64,000 nucleotides of DNA, taken from Brachyhypopomus gauderio. Its lineage: Eukaryota > Chordata > Actinopteri > Gymnotiformes > Hypopomidae. Shown one piece after another: positions 33,421 through 53,870 of this stretch; position 1 is the stretch's first letter; each line of letters opens with the position of its first letter. A model generated the notes under the pieces. That model saw only the letters and a program-made list of their open reading frames with translations, was not told the DNA's origin and did not search any database. The stretch covers positions 6,661,875 through 6,725,874 of the forward strand of contig NC_135221.1 in the NCBI RefSeq assembly GCF_052324685.1, written 5' to 3'. The translations under genes were made by a program, and so were the position numbers.

Positions 33421-34053
33421 TATTACTGTTTGGACATTGTAATCCCAGTCACAGTTCTGGTGTATTGTAAGTAATTGTAAGTGCAGTTCAGTAGCCCTTT
33501 GACATGTTCCTATTAAACAGTACTGTGATAACAGCATAAATGTAGTTCCTGTTCATGTAAGTATGTATCTGAAGAGACTTTCATTATGGGAGTTTTGTGG
33601 GACCTTTAGCTCAGAACACAAACACTGCACTCCCCTCTTCCATTAGCACAAGATACTTTGGCACCATTCCACTTTTGTAAACCTCTCCATCTCGGACTAC
33701 ATTAAAAAGCTCAGTGTACCTAGTCTACAGGTGTTTACTTCTCATTTATATCACCCACTCCTCTCCACATATGAAGTAAATGCTATTTATACAACGGATC
33801 TGTAATGACAGGTCAGTATGATACTTCATATGAGACCATAGTGATTCTATTTCTTGCAGGTCATAAGCCCTTCTCCCCAAATATTATCCTGTTAAGATAA
33901 CTAGCCAATAGGAACCTAGGCCACCATCCTCTGAGCAAACCTGCTCATGATTGAATTTGTTTTATTTAGTAAATAGTTTTGATAAATCAGTCACTTCATG
34001 TGATTTACTTTTAAATATGGTCTGGAAAAAAATGGTCCTATATCCTTTGTAGC
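33421..34053. other. Intergenic; contains duplication boundary
   Basis: No gene recognised. The segment 33830-33945 (ttcttgcaggtcataagccc to gagcaaacctgc) matches 16720-16830 and marks the right limit of the duplicated block. Confidence 0.55.
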
Positions 34054-34945
34054 ATGGGGGCTCCACAAGAGACAGTCCTGGCCCCATTTCTATTTACCCT
34101 CTATACTGCTGACTTTTCCTACAACACAGCAACCTGTCATCTCCAGAACTTCTCAGATGAATCTGCTGTTGTTGGCTACATCCTGGATGGAGATGACGGT
34201 GAGTATAGGGAACTCACCAAGAACTTTGTAGACTGGTGTGGACAAAACCACCTTGTAATCAACACCAGCAAAACAAAAGAGCTGGTGGTTGTCTTTCGAA
34301 GGTCCAAGGCACACCCACCAAAACAGCTGAGCATCCAGGGACAGAACATAGAGACTGTTAATTCCTACAGATACCTGGGTGTTCACCTCAATAATAAACG
34401 ACTGGTAGGACAATACACAGGCCCTGTACAAGAAAGGCCAGAGCAGACTCTGTTAAGAAGTTCTTTTTGAATACAGGGGTCTCTTCTGAACTATTTTTGA
34501 GTCTGTGGTGGCATCTGCCATTTTCTATGGTGGTGTCTGCTGGGGCAGTAGTATTACTGCAACAGATAGGATAAAACTGGACAAAATCATCAGAAAGGCG
34601 AGTTCCGTTCTGGGCTGCACACAGGACTCTGTGGAAGCAGAGAGAAGATGATGACCAAGCTGTCATCTCTAAGGGAGAACAGCGATCATCTACTGCATGA
34701 AACCGTGGCCGCACTTGGCAGCTCTTTCAGCAACAGACTTTTCCATCCACGTTGCTCAAAGGAAAGACATCGTAGCTCGTTTCTTCCTTCCGCTGTCAGA
34801 CTATACAACCAGCACTTCCCCCAAAACAAAACAATCATTGTAAATGATGTATACAATTTTCTATCTCTTTTTGTATGTTTTCTAAGCTGCTGTAACGCCA
34901 CAATTTCCCCATGTGGGATAATAAAAGGCTATCTTATCTACATAC
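34054..34945 (+). mobile_element. Non-LTR retrotransposon (jockey/L2-like LINE) 3' end, frameshifted
   Basis: A reverse-transcriptase fragment: GAPQETVLAPFLFTLYTADF, FSDESAVVGYI, FVDWCGQNHLVINTSKTKEL, VNSYRYLGVHLNNK. After 34470 the frame is broken by several shifts, with recognisable C-terminal pieces (ALGSSFSNRLFHPRCSKERH) near 34710-34800. The end cccatgtgggataataaaag with repeated atcttatc is a typical LINE tail. The catalytic YADD/FADD-type box reads FSDESA here. The copy is 5'-truncated and inactive. Confidence 0.9.
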
Positions 34946-35690
34946 AAACGGTGTCCTTTTTAAATGTTTCAGAAACCTTCTGTCCTTGGTCAGAATTGTG
35001 ATCTGTGGGGCAACTACAGAATCGATGTTGCATCTCATCAATTGGACCCAATTATAAAGTTGTCATAAACCACCACTAAACAAATATCTGTAGTATGTCC
35101 TACATTTTAATCACGTTTCAATACATTCGAATCCATGCAGTTTTTATATTTGTGTTGAGGTGGTGCGTTAAGCAACTGGCCACAATTGACTTTTATACAT
35201 CTCATGTGAGCGTGACATAAATGACTTAAAATATCAAAACTGGACCCTTTAAGTTTAAAAGTAGTTTTGTTCACCATATAAGGCAACTGTCTGTATTCAA
35301 ACATTTTATAATACATTTAACATTTTATGGAGCTCCGATGTTAAAAAAAAAAAATCTTTTAAAGGCTTTGGTTATGTGACCAGCTACATATCCTGCATTA
35401 AAATGCTCTTATGAAATCGACACACCACATTATTTTCATTTAGAAAACGACTCGAAATATAACTTTAGGCTCTATTGTTACAATAAAGAGTTAGTAAGAC
35501 GTGTGGAAGTGTTTGAAAATGCATTCCCTCTACTGTTATATTAGTCCCATAGAAGGTTAAATACGCGACCGTACAGTTTTAGTGGCGACTGTTGCCCTCT
35601 AGCGGTGAATCACTTTTTTGCATGTTCTTCTGGCGGTGAGCCGGTTGTGGTAGTGTTCTCGATGTATCAGTTAGACTGAACGACAGAAGG
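34946..35690. other. Upstream region of scyl1
   Basis: AT-rich intergenic sequence with no recognised gene. The 5' UTR and promoter of scyl1 should lie within the last 100-200 bp, which become more GC-rich (gcggtgagccggttgtgg just before the start codon). No TATA box was evident. Confidence 0.45.
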
Positions 35691-43522
<7,832 letters not shown>

Positions 43523-44490
43523 GAGGAGGGACGCTTCTGTGAACTCAGACTGAGGCAGAGACCAAGGGCCAGGACGGACACGCAGCCCAGACGGGCAGAA
43601 CGATGCTGGCCAATGCATGACCTTAACCTCACGAGTCACCGATTCCTCTGCACAAGGCATTTAGGAATTTGGCTTCACCGCCCCCCCCTGGGTCTCAGGA
43701 GGTTAAGCAAACGTTCTGTGATCCCTGATGGGTGGACTTGGGCGTACCGGTACCGTCTTTTCGTTGGGTGTTGGATGGGGTGTGTTGAAAGAATTACATA
43801 TTGGTTGCCCTGTTACCTAGATGAGTGAGAGTCATGGATGATACACCCTTAATGACATTTATACTTTCAGCTGGCTGTTAAGATTGATCATCACGGTCCC
43901 TTTTATATGGATTACAGTATCAGTTTATTACATGTGCATGGACACATTTGTTGGAGAATGGCACTGAGAGTCACTTTTATATTAAAAAGATATATGTAAT
44001 TCAACCTAGGTGTTCTAGTATGTGTGTATGTTGAATATACACTCAATACTATTTGCCCTGAGAGAATGTGTTCTGTTGGATAACCACGGCTCAGTTCTGC
44101 TTCTTGAGTGTTAAGCAGTCAGAACCCTGACACTTGATCATCATAGCTGGACCTACATGATTCCAGTGCATGCACAAACATTTAAACAACAAAAACCGAT
44201 GATAAAATACTTACAAGTTGTACATGTATAGCTCATGACAATGTGAGGAGTGGTTTTCTTTGTGCCTTCTTTTCCTGTATGTAGTATGCTGGGCTGGTAT
44301 AATATGATTTAAGGTATTAAATAATCCCAACCCCACCACACCCCCCCCCCCCCTTTTTAAATATAATTTTATTTTATTAGGCAACTTTGGTCTGAATGTC
44401 AAGTTTATGATCTAGTGCAATATCTCTGGAAGGGTAAATCATGTATTCCATTACACACATGAGAATAAAAGCTTAAATCATAATTTCAGG
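43523..44490 (+). other. scyl1 3' UTR
   Basis: Follows the TGA at 43520. A polyadenylation signal aataaa at about 44464 is the best end point. A run of about 14 C residues near 44341 lies in the UTR. The neighbouring PLAAT gene converges from the other side, with its likely minus-strand AATAAA (plus tttatt) at about 44692, so the two 3' ends are about 200 bp apart. Confidence 0.6.
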
Positions 44491-45357
44491 ACGTTTTTGT
44501 CTCCTCGGATGTACTTTACCCAGTATTTTCCTCTTGCTCAACTGAAGCGCAGTATACCACTGTTAGCTGCCAGGCTTTGAGAAAGCTTTATAAAGGTCAC
44601 TGACATTGCCTAAACACCAGTAACTACTACAAAATTACTCTAGATATGGAAGCATCACTGCCTGCTCTGTACCATTGAATCTTTATTTGATTTAATTGAA
44701 TTTTACCAAAGCAGACTTAAATATGTAAATGAGTAGTAACAGTATAGTTCCAAGAACTGAAGGTCAGGAAACAGTTTTTACAGTCTGATCAAATATCACT
44801 TCTGTTTTATATAACAAACAACTTTTTATACATTTTAATTGTAGCAAAGTTAAAAACATTTAACTGGAGATAATAGCACATCAAAAATATATACTCACAG
44901 ACAATGTTAATGAATAAAGGGTAGGCTTCTATTTTTGAAGTATTGTTTCTGGATAAACTAGCAAAGTGGTCACAGTTCGTAGCATTTGAACCCCCACTAA
45001 TGATAACTTATTGGGTCCTTGAACTACTGTATAGAACCCCACTGTAAAAATATTTATACCGTGACATTTTATGGTTAAAAATATCTATCAAAAATGTACT
45101 TGTTAAAGTAAAGCCAATTCTGACGTATTATAAATTTATTACAATTACTATAATTTAGTTTGTTTCAATGGCATCACAAAAGCTGTATAAAAGACTCGCA
45201 TGTTCTTAGGATGTCATAAATTAGACATTTTTATGCTTAGTTTAGAACCAAATATGCAAAAAGGTCCTTTCAATGGGCAGATGTTAACTGCACCTGGGCT
45301 TCAGCTCCATCCCAAAGGCCTGCTGGTGACTACGGCTCTGTCTGACCTCCGGCACGG

Positions 45358-47400
45358 TCAGCGCGTGCTCTTCTTCTCCTTGTTGCCCGAGCTGAAGATG
45401 GCGGCTGCAGCGGCGAGAACTCCCACGCCGATCATGGCAGCAACACCCATGGCTGCTCCCACCTCCACGGCCTTCCGCACCTGCACCAGGGCAAGTGTCT
45501 GCTGTAAAATACTCCATCAACAGTATTTCTTAATGACATTTGCCCGTTCTTTTTTTTTTGCCATATGGGTTAGGCATTCTCCAACTATTGATTATGTAGT
45601 CACGACACAGCTGATCAGGGAAACGGGTGGTGCAGGGGTGGAGGAGCATGAAACGGGTGGTGCAGGGGTGGAGGAGCGTGAAACGGGTGGTGCAGGGGTG
45701 GAGGAGCGTGAAACGTGTGGTGCAGGGGTGGAGGAGTGTGAAACGTGTGGTGCAGGGGTGGAGGAGCGTGAAACGGGTGGAGGAGCGTGAAACGGGTGGA
45801 GGAGCGTGAAACGGGTGGTGCAGGGGTGGAGGAGTGTGAAACGTGTGGTGCAGGGGTGGAGGACCGTGAAACAGTGGAGGAGCGTGAAACGGGTGGTGCA
45901 GGGGTGGAGGAGCGTGAAACGGGTGGTGCAGGGGTGGAGGAGCATGAAACGGGTGGTGCAGGGGTGGAGGAGCATGAAACGTGTGGTGCAGGGGTGGAGG
46001 AGCGTGCTTTTTCAGTAAATGGGTGCAAGCACGGAAGCTGAGATTCAAGCTACAAAAACTATAAAGCCTACACTAACAAAATACCAGCAAGGTCACTGGG
46101 ACACAAGGTCAAAAGCTGTATGCAGCCAGTCAGCCTCACACTCTTGACCATTGCTCTTGGTATTTAGGGACTTTTGAGGCTTGGCCACATATTCAAGAAC
46201 AAAAATACCAATGGAAACAAAATTATTTATTATTAATGTTGCCCCATAACTACAAATACTTCCCAATCTTAGTCTGCCCTTCAAAATGGGAACAGGACCT
46301 GGATCTGAAGATCTCAAGGTCTGAGTTGTGATAGACTGAGACCTTCCTCATAAAGTTCCTAATACAGGTCCATCTATGACATTCTTCCTAGTCCAGCCAA
46401 CCTCTTTAGAGGGGGAAGAGGTCACCTGGCCGGTATAGGCAGGCAAAGGAAGGCACAGATGGAATACTTTTGGTTGGTAGGGGGTTCTAATAAAGTGTGG
46501 TGTGCGCATAATGGGTCATTATGCAGATTAACAACCTCTTTATAAACTGTTCACTTAAAACCCATTAAAATGTATCACACAGATGCTTATGCACGTCTCC
46601 TATACGTATCTCCTACCTGTCTAGACTCTGCCTTCCCGTATCTCATCTCGGTGGCGAAATGTTCACAGTTTCCACTAAAAACACAGTAAGGCAGCTCCTG
46701 GCCTAGAAGGCTGTGCGCGTCCCGCAAGATCAGCCTGACAGGACGCGGCTCGTACTTGCTGTCCAGCAGGTTGTTAATTGCAAACTGGTCAGTGCCCACC
46801 ACATCCCAGAGTCGCTCCTTCTTCACCATCGCCTTGTCACACAGTACCGACATCATACTGTACGCACCGGCTTCGGCATGCTCAGCTATAAAGGAGACAC
46901 AGTCAGACAAGATAAGCTGTAGTTACATTTACATTTACAACATTTAGCAAACAACCTTATCCAGAGCGACTTACAAAGTGTTTTGCATCTGATCACAGAA
47001 TTCATCCTAGGTGAATAATAGTTACACTTGTGAAGCGTCCAGTTCCTCTTGGAAACTTGGAAACTATCATTTCTGCGTGTGCATAAAGCATCGACTCACT
47101 TGGTGGTGCAAGATGAATGATGTAGCCTTTTCCAACATAAATTGCCCAGTGTTGGTATGTACCACGGAAGATTTCGATCAAGTCTCCCGGCTCTAGTTTC
47201 TCCTCAAACTGGGACACACATTTGAAATGTAAGTCTTACTGAGTGAATAGCATGTTTAAAAATAGTGTTAATTGCATTTGTACAGACATGTTATTAAAAA
47301 CTATATGTAGGCAATACGTTGTATAGGCTACTTTATTTCGCATAGGCTATTTGTACAGAGCAAGACACAAAGCGCTCATATTTACCTGGCTAGGTGCCAT
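45358..47400 (-). CDS. PLAAT-family (HRASLS/PLA2G16-like) phospholipase A/acyltransferase
   Basis: These small membrane-anchored NlpC/P60-LRAT enzymes cleave or transfer acyl chains of phospholipids through a Cys-His-His centre. Four coding exons in phase: 47400-47386, 47208-47100, 46885-46617 and 45501-45358, 178 codons. The start MAPSQ is followed by [20 protein letters not shown]. Catalytic residues are seen as the His of QHWAIYVG, the His of YIIHLAPP, and the Cys of NCEHF. The C-terminus is a single hydrophobic anchor ([20 protein letters not shown]) followed by a basic tail NKEKKSTR. The closest human relatives (PLAAT2-5) sit at 11q12-q13, so this is probably the plaat3-like copy, but I cannot decide the paralogue. 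Intron 3 carries a large 30-bp VNTR. Confidence 0.92.
45626..46010 (+). repeat. 30-bp G-rich VNTR in the PLAAT intron 3
   Basis: About 12-13 copies of a unit such as gaaacgggtggtgcaggggt plus ggaggagcgt, with shortened 18-19 bp units around 45777-45895. The unit length is a multiple of three, so long open frames exist on both strands; these are repeat artefacts, not genes. Confidence 0.95.
46923..46992. repeat. Fragment of a common teleost interspersed repeat
   Basis: The phrases acatttacatttacaacatt and ttatccagagcgacttacaa are typical of a high-copy fish interspersed element. Only about 70 bp remain, in intron 2 of the PLAAT gene. Confidence 0.5.
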
Positions 47401-49697
47401 TATGGTGTTTTTAACAATGTACTTGAGCTGAACACTGGAGCCTGTTAGAAAGAGAGACACCTGTAGAAACACCTCGTACAGCAGCCTGGGTGTACTGGCG
47501 ATGGCAATAACGCACACACTACGTATTATTTAAACGCTTTTTAGTTTAGGTAAATTACTGATGTGATACACATAATGTGTTAATCGAGAACACTGGAATA
47601 GGCTAAAGGTATTGCCAAACAAACAAATGGTGTCGATTTTAGTAATTATTATTTAAAAACAATTAAACCACCAAAACAACATCAGTGCGCCTTCAGAAGA
47701 GGTCCTTCCGTTTGCGCTACTATATGAGCTAATGTTTATTTATAACACGAGATGACAAACACAAACAAGTGATATAATTACAATTTTACGATCAGATGAT
47801 CGGACTAAAATTCACATTAGACCGAGTATTGCGTGCTTACCCTAATTTCCGTAATCAGCTTGGCCTCACACCTCCTGCCTGTGTGAAGACTACAAAATCA
47901 AATGTTATCAGTCAGCTGACTCTCCATGAAAAGCTCCTGTGTGCATCTCTTAAAGTGGAAGCCAGCTAGTTATATTCTAGTAATGCTGCAACCGTTAATC
48001 CATCCATGAGTAACTGTTCCGACAGATCGAAGGAAAAACGTGCGGAAAAGTCGAAATATATAATATGTAACAGAGGAAAAGGCATAGGTATGTGTACGCC
48101 AAAAAGATATTTCCATTTAGAATTTACACAACACATTGCACATAAACACCTAGCACATGTACCTATCAGCAAACTGGACCTCACTACTAGGTCCTATAAA
48201 TAATGAGAAACTGACCTGAACAGTAGCTACACAATAAACAATGACCGATCAATAAACAGTCTAGTTTATTATAGTTTACATTGCATTGTATTAGTTTTGA
48301 CATTGATTCTACAGTTGACAAACGCGACTTTTTGAAGGTTGTTCGTGTAGCCTGGCACATAATGACTATAAAAGATAATTTAAAAACATGTTTTAAACGT
48401 TTTTTAAGTTACTTGTTTTAGATTTACCTAAAGCCAGTGATTGAAACCCCGTGGGTGAGCAGCCCACTCGAGCTCTGGCTGCAGCACACAACAACTAAAA
48501 TAATAAAGTTATTTTATATAACTGGGCATATATTATAGGCCTCATGTTAGATTAACGGTATAAAAACGGTCGTTTACAAGCATATTTCAGCTATACTGGC
48601 TCGCTACATGCACCGTACGTTATTTTGTTGTGGAACTAACAGATATTTTAACAGATATTTTAATGTGACCTACTTTCCACCAAAATAAATCATTATTTTC
48701 AGCTGGTTTTACGGTTTAGTAGGCTACTCCATCTTATAGAGCTAGGGACATTCAATATTAGTAAGGGACATAAAACGCTTTTCGTGGAAAAATATTACGT
48801 TGCTAGATACACTAAAACGACAATGGAACGCTTTAATTTCAATTCTGACAGTGAGAACAGCTATAATCATGAACAGGTCTTCTAAAGATAAGGGAGTATT
48901 GCATAAGCATTTTCTCTCCATTTTAGACATATTATGAGTAAAAGCGTAATGACGGGTAAAGTAGGTACTACTAAAACAATGACCTAGAAACACCAAACGG
49001 CTTAATTAATGCTTAATGTTTAAACTTCCACCGGAGTCTTAGGTTACGGGTTCATCTTTCTGGTAGTAAGCAGTAACAGAAATTTAACGTTACACGTCCA
49101 AAGCAATTAATCTAATTTTAAGGACAATATACATTTTGCTAGCCAGGATTGAGCGCGGCCAGGATGTAGAGGGGTGGACAGTGGGAATAGTGGGAATAAC
49201 CTTATTACACTCTCGTGAGAACATACCGAATTATTCAACGTTCCACGGCTTACATATTTTGAGCGTGGAGAGCTAAAATCTAAAAATATTATTATCTAGT
49301 GCACCACAGGATAAGAGTCACAGTGTTAGATAATATCAACATTGCTTTTGATATTTAGACACTCTGTTGATAGTGTGTGTTTGACTTTGGGCCAATAACA
49401 ATAAGACTTAAAAGGTTAAAAAGGTTGAAGTGTAACTGAAGCCTCAACATCAACAAAAAAAATTTTAACTTATGGCAAACAAGTTTGTTACTAACTCATG
49501 AAGAAGCGATGGGCACTGGAGAGGCGAGCGCTAGTCTCCCAAACACCAGAGGGCAGCATTGCAGGTCGCGTCACGTTGTCCTCGAGGTTCACACAAGTGA
49601 GAAAGTGTTCCTGAACTTCCGCTGCTTAATCGGTGTCATTAATTTATGCGTTTATTTGATATAAGCGGTTGATGTACTTCTGAATGTCTTGTCAGCG
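47401..49697. promoter_or_regulatory. Head-to-head intergenic region between the PLAAT gene and ints5
   Basis: The two genes are divergently arranged about 2.3 kb apart. Most of the region is AT-rich with no recognised gene. The right end (49500-49690) is more GC-rich and probably holds the ints5 promoter and 5' UTR. PLAAT 5' non-coding exons may lie near 47.8-47.9 kb but were not defined. Confidence 0.45.
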
Positions 49698-50141
49698 ATG
49701 CAGACGTCTCACTGTCACCCTCCTCAAATTAATTACAGGTTGGTGCAACTACAATGTGAAAAGATTCTGTGCTTCGGCTTTTTACAACGGAGAATGATGA
49801 CGACCGGGATCTTTGCAATAGAAACTGCACGTTAAAATATCAGCCGCATGTTCCTATCATAACGTAGTTTCATAATGAAGGCTGTTGTCATCATAATTGT
49901 GTTACAGACAAAGCCAACACTGATCCTCCATTAAGTTCTTGTTGGTGCTACTGTTGCGGTTTTCAAGTGATGTTCATTAAACCTGAACATACTCGTCGTG
50001 TGCTCATTTACGTCGTTCTTGAGATTTTTTTGTTTTTACTTCAGTCATAACACATACTTCTCTTTATAGTTATTAGATGGTTAGATGGGAATCTTGTTTA
50101 ACTTTTGTCATTATTGGGAAAGCAAGCACTTACTAAAGTTT

Positions 50142-50190
<49 letters not shown>

Positions 50191-53100
50191 AAGAATGTAC
50201 CCTCTAGTTCAATATTGTATTGAATGATATCTCAGTATTGTATCCTTTTTCCCCTCTGCAGTCCTCAGGAACTTGATTTGGAAATAAAAGCGTTCATCAG
50301 TGGTGTTGACCAGACACAAGGTCGTAAACTCAGTATTCGTGATCATGCCCGTTGTGCCGTGCGACTCCTCCGCACTGTCCCAGCATGCCGAGGGGCAGTC
50401 CTGGAGCACTTGAGGGGTGTTTACGATGAGTACGTGGTGGCTTTTTTCCAAGACTTGGAGGCTGAAACTGACAATGGGAGTAACAGCACCGCTGGGGTGA
50501 CCAACGCGAGCGTATCGAACCTGGAGGACGTCATTAAAGAGATCCACGCCGTCCTGCTCGAGTTTATTAGGGTCAACCCGAGAGCCTGGGCTCCGCTAGT
50601 GTCTTCCTGGGCGGTGGATTTGCTCGGTCAGCTCAGCAGCAAGCATGCAGGGAGAAGAGCAGCGCCTCACTCTTCCAGCCTGAATGAGCTCCTCCAGCTG
50701 TGGATGTCCTGTGCGGCCACTCGCTCCCTCATGGAGTGCTACTCCCAGTGTCTGGCAGCCATGTTGGCCTGGTGCCCTGATGCCTGTGTGGATGCCCTGC
50801 TGGATACCTCCGTGCAGCATTCGCCCCATTTTGACTGGGTGGTTGCGCACATTGGGTCGGCCTTCCCCGGCACCATCATCAGCAGGGTGCTGGCCTGTGG
50901 ACTCAAGGACTTCTATACGCATGGATATCCTTCAGGAGACAAAGCTAGCCAACCGCAGACCATCGACAAGAGCAGCCGCGTGCCCAAAATAGGCTCCGTA
51001 GTGGGTATACTGGGCCACTTGGCCTCCAGGCACTCTGACAGCATTAAGAGAGAGCTTCTCAGGATGTTCCAGGATAGCTTGTCTCCTCCACCGCAAAATG
51101 CACCTCCATCTTCTGGGGCTGTGGGTTGGGAGAGCTCCCCTCACCTCCGCAGAGCCACAGTGCCTTTCCTGCTCCAGCTGGCTGTTCTGTCCCCGACTCT
51201 CCTCGGTGCTGTATCGGTAGAACTAGTGGAGTTCCTCCGACCTCCTGTGCTTCTTCAGCTCCAGGCTCAGTTCCAGGGTCTGCCCAGGGAGGAGCTGGAG
51301 AACATGCTGGGGCTGGCGGTGCACCTCATCAGTCAGAGTCCTGCGGGCGGCGCCCGAGTGCTTCGTTTCCTTGCCGACACCGCCACGCCTGCCTCCGTTA
51401 TCATTTCGGGCCCAACACCTTCCCCACATGACGGCGTGCGGGAAGCCTGCGACCGCCTGCTTCAGATGCTCCTCCTGCATCTCCACAAGCTTGTATACAA
51501 CAGGCCTGAAGGAGATGAACCATATCCACACTCCACACAATCTTCTACGATGACACGAGTGGTCCCATTTCTTGAGGAACTACAGGCCCATGTTGGTGAG
51601 CTCTGCGCCGAGACCCTCAGGCTTGAGCGGAAAAGGCACCTGTGGCTGCATCAGCTCCTGTGTCTGTTGTCCGTATATGGAGGCCCTAGTGTGGCCACTG
51701 AAGCTCTGTGTCAACTGCTCACACAAGCCAGGAACCCTGAGGAGCTTGCCCTGGCCTCCCAGCTCCATTACCCTCTCTCTTCCTCCATCCCAGGACTGCT
51801 CCCAGCAGCTGTGGCCCGCTGTGTGGCCCAGATCCACACCCAGAACCTGAACAGTAGGGAGTTGGCACAGCTTTTGAACAACCTGGCCACAGCTGTGCAG
51901 AGCCAGGAAGAGGACTGCAAAGCAGTCGGTTCCGTGGCTGGAAGCTCGGCACACTCGTCCATGGCTGCCCAGGTCGGGGCTGCCGTTTCAGGCCACCTTC
52001 ATGACTTCTGCCCGCTGCTCCTTCATGGTGACACCACGGTGTCTAGGGCAGCCGCTCGTCTCCTGTCCTGCAGCCAGCTCCCGAGAGCTTGCTCCCCGGC
52101 CCACCTGCTCCTCATATCACGAGCTGCCGTTGCACATTTCTTCATAGCTCTGCGGCAGAGGAGTGAGGGACTGAAGGTCGGAGGTCAAGGTTGTGCGGAG
52201 GCGGTCAGTTACTCCATGCGACTGCTTTCCCGGCTGGCCGCGTACTCTTCCTTGACCCTCAAAGCTGTGCTGCAGCAGCTTGTGGAAGGGGCTCTGCATC
52301 AAGGCAACCGAGATCTGTTTGGTGGCCAGAGAGAAAACCTCAGTGAAGATGGAGCCCTCCCTCCCAACTTGGGCCCAGATTTGGGTGTATCACTACTGGA
52401 CATCAACTGTAAGTTTGGCACGGCTGTTAACTTCACTGGAAGTGTGTGGTCTGTGTTCCATGCTGGGGTCATTGGAAAGGGACTGAAACCTCCCCGCGTT
52501 CCCTTACAGTCTGACCCAGACAAGGTGAACCAGAACATGCAGACTTTGCTTGCCGTGGCGGTGCAGTGCTGCAGCTCTAGTGCTGGAGGGGGTAGCAGTA
52601 ATGGAACAGGTACAGGTTCTGGCAGTGGCCGTTACCGCCATTCTGGCGAATCCATCTCGGATGAGCCTTCCCCGGTCAACGCTGAAGCTGCCAAGGTAAT
52701 TGCCGTAGCTCTGGTGGAGAACGTTTGCCCTGACGTGGCAAACGGAGAACTGTCCTGGCCGCCCGAAGAACATGCCAAGACCACCGTGGAGCGAGACATA
52801 CACATCCGTCGATGCTTTGAAGCGAATCCTGTGTTGTTCCACCTCCTTCGAGTAGTGGCGGCTGGACGCCCAGCGCTCTGCTATTGCTCTGTTGTTCTGA
52901 GGGGCCTTCTGGCCACGTTGCTGGCCCACTGGGAGGCCTCAAGAGAGCCTATGGTGCTAGATTCACCCTGGCACCTGCAGGCATCCTGCCTGCTAGTGGC
53001 CTGCATGGGAGAAGGGCAGCTTCTGCCCCCGGTGCTGAGCAACATTCATGAGGTCTTCCCACACCTTTCCCCCTTTGAGGTTAGACTTTTGCTGCTGGGC

Positions 53101-53286
53101 GTGTGGGAGTACATGCGGGGAAACAGCCCTATGCCACAGAAATTCACCTTTAGTGCTGAGAAGGGAGTGTTTTTCAGAGATTTCTCTCGAGATGGTGATG
53201 TAGCTCGCTACATTGCACCGATCCACAGTGTTCTTCACAAGAATATTGACCAACTCGGGCACCTGTGCTGGAGATTTCAGATATGA
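49698..53286 (+). CDS. ints5: INTS5, Integrator complex subunit 5
   Basis: INTS5 is a helical-repeat scaffold subunit of Integrator, the nuclear complex that cleaves nascent snRNAs and attenuates promoter-proximal Pol II. Two coding exons: 49698-49738 (MQTSHCHPPQINY) and 50262-53286, 1021 codons, against 1019 in human. The small first exon was chosen because it has an ATG, a gt donor and the right phase into SPQELDLEIKAFISGVD. Diagnostic stretches include NELLQLWMSCAATRSLMECY, CVDALLDTSVQHSPHFDWVV, VPKIGSVVGILGHLASRHSD, SVWSVFHAGVIGKGLKPP, RDIHIRRCFEANPVLF and LPPVLSNIHEVFPHLSPFEV. A Ser/Gly-rich insert lies at about residues 790-815. No frameshift or internal stop. The nearly single-exon structure matches the vertebrate orthologue. 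Confidence 0.97.
50144..50187. repeat. (GT)n microsatellite upstream of ints5 exon 2
   Basis: About 22 gt units 75 nt before the exon 2 acceptor. Confidence 0.95.
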
Positions 53287-53870
53287 GGCCTTCAGAGAAC
53301 CAAGAACCAAACTTATTCAGGATAGGTGAGGTTCTTGGATTCATACTATCTGTTTTTCCAATCTTAATATTTTTCTTGTACTGTTAGTCAGTCACGTTCT
53401 ATGTATTCCCAAAGGGAGAATTGTTTGTTTTTTGTTTGTTGTTTTTTTTTTTTTACACATTTGAACAGTTGAACCAAATAAGTCAATCCAAGTGAAATGT
53501 CAATTTGACATGTTTAGTTTGTCCATTAGGAATTTTGTTTGGCTTGACATTAAGGATCATTTCAGGAAAAGAAAGTTTAAAATTGGGGAAACCAAATGTT
53601 GTGAATGGGGGTGGGAGTTGTGATGGGGGGGGGGGGGGGGGGCATGTTGACCATATAAAATACAACAGCCTTATTGCTGTGTTTTATAGTAGGAAATGTT
53701 TATATTGTTTAGATTATGCTTAACGATTTGTTAGTTCTCCAGTTTTGAAGTTTGAGGGAGGGATAAAAACAATGTACATATACAAACCGGGGTATAACCT
53801 TTACAAAATCTTTTCATTATACTCATGTTTAACTGAGAAAAAATAAAAGTTGGAGAAAAAAACGTTTTGG
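53287..53870 (+). other. ints5 3' UTR
   Basis: Follows the TGA at 53284. It includes a run of about 18 G residues near 53625-53642 and ends after aataaa near 53842. The G-run is on the transcript strand. Confidence 0.6.

Noticed and set aside
45200-46048. Several long open frames on both strands (up to 196 codons)
   Set aside because: They are produced by the 30-bp VNTR whose unit length is a multiple of three, and they overlap the PLAAT terminal exon antisense.
51580-51954. Antisense ORFs within ints5
   Set aside because: Shadows of the coding frame of ints5, with no independent support.
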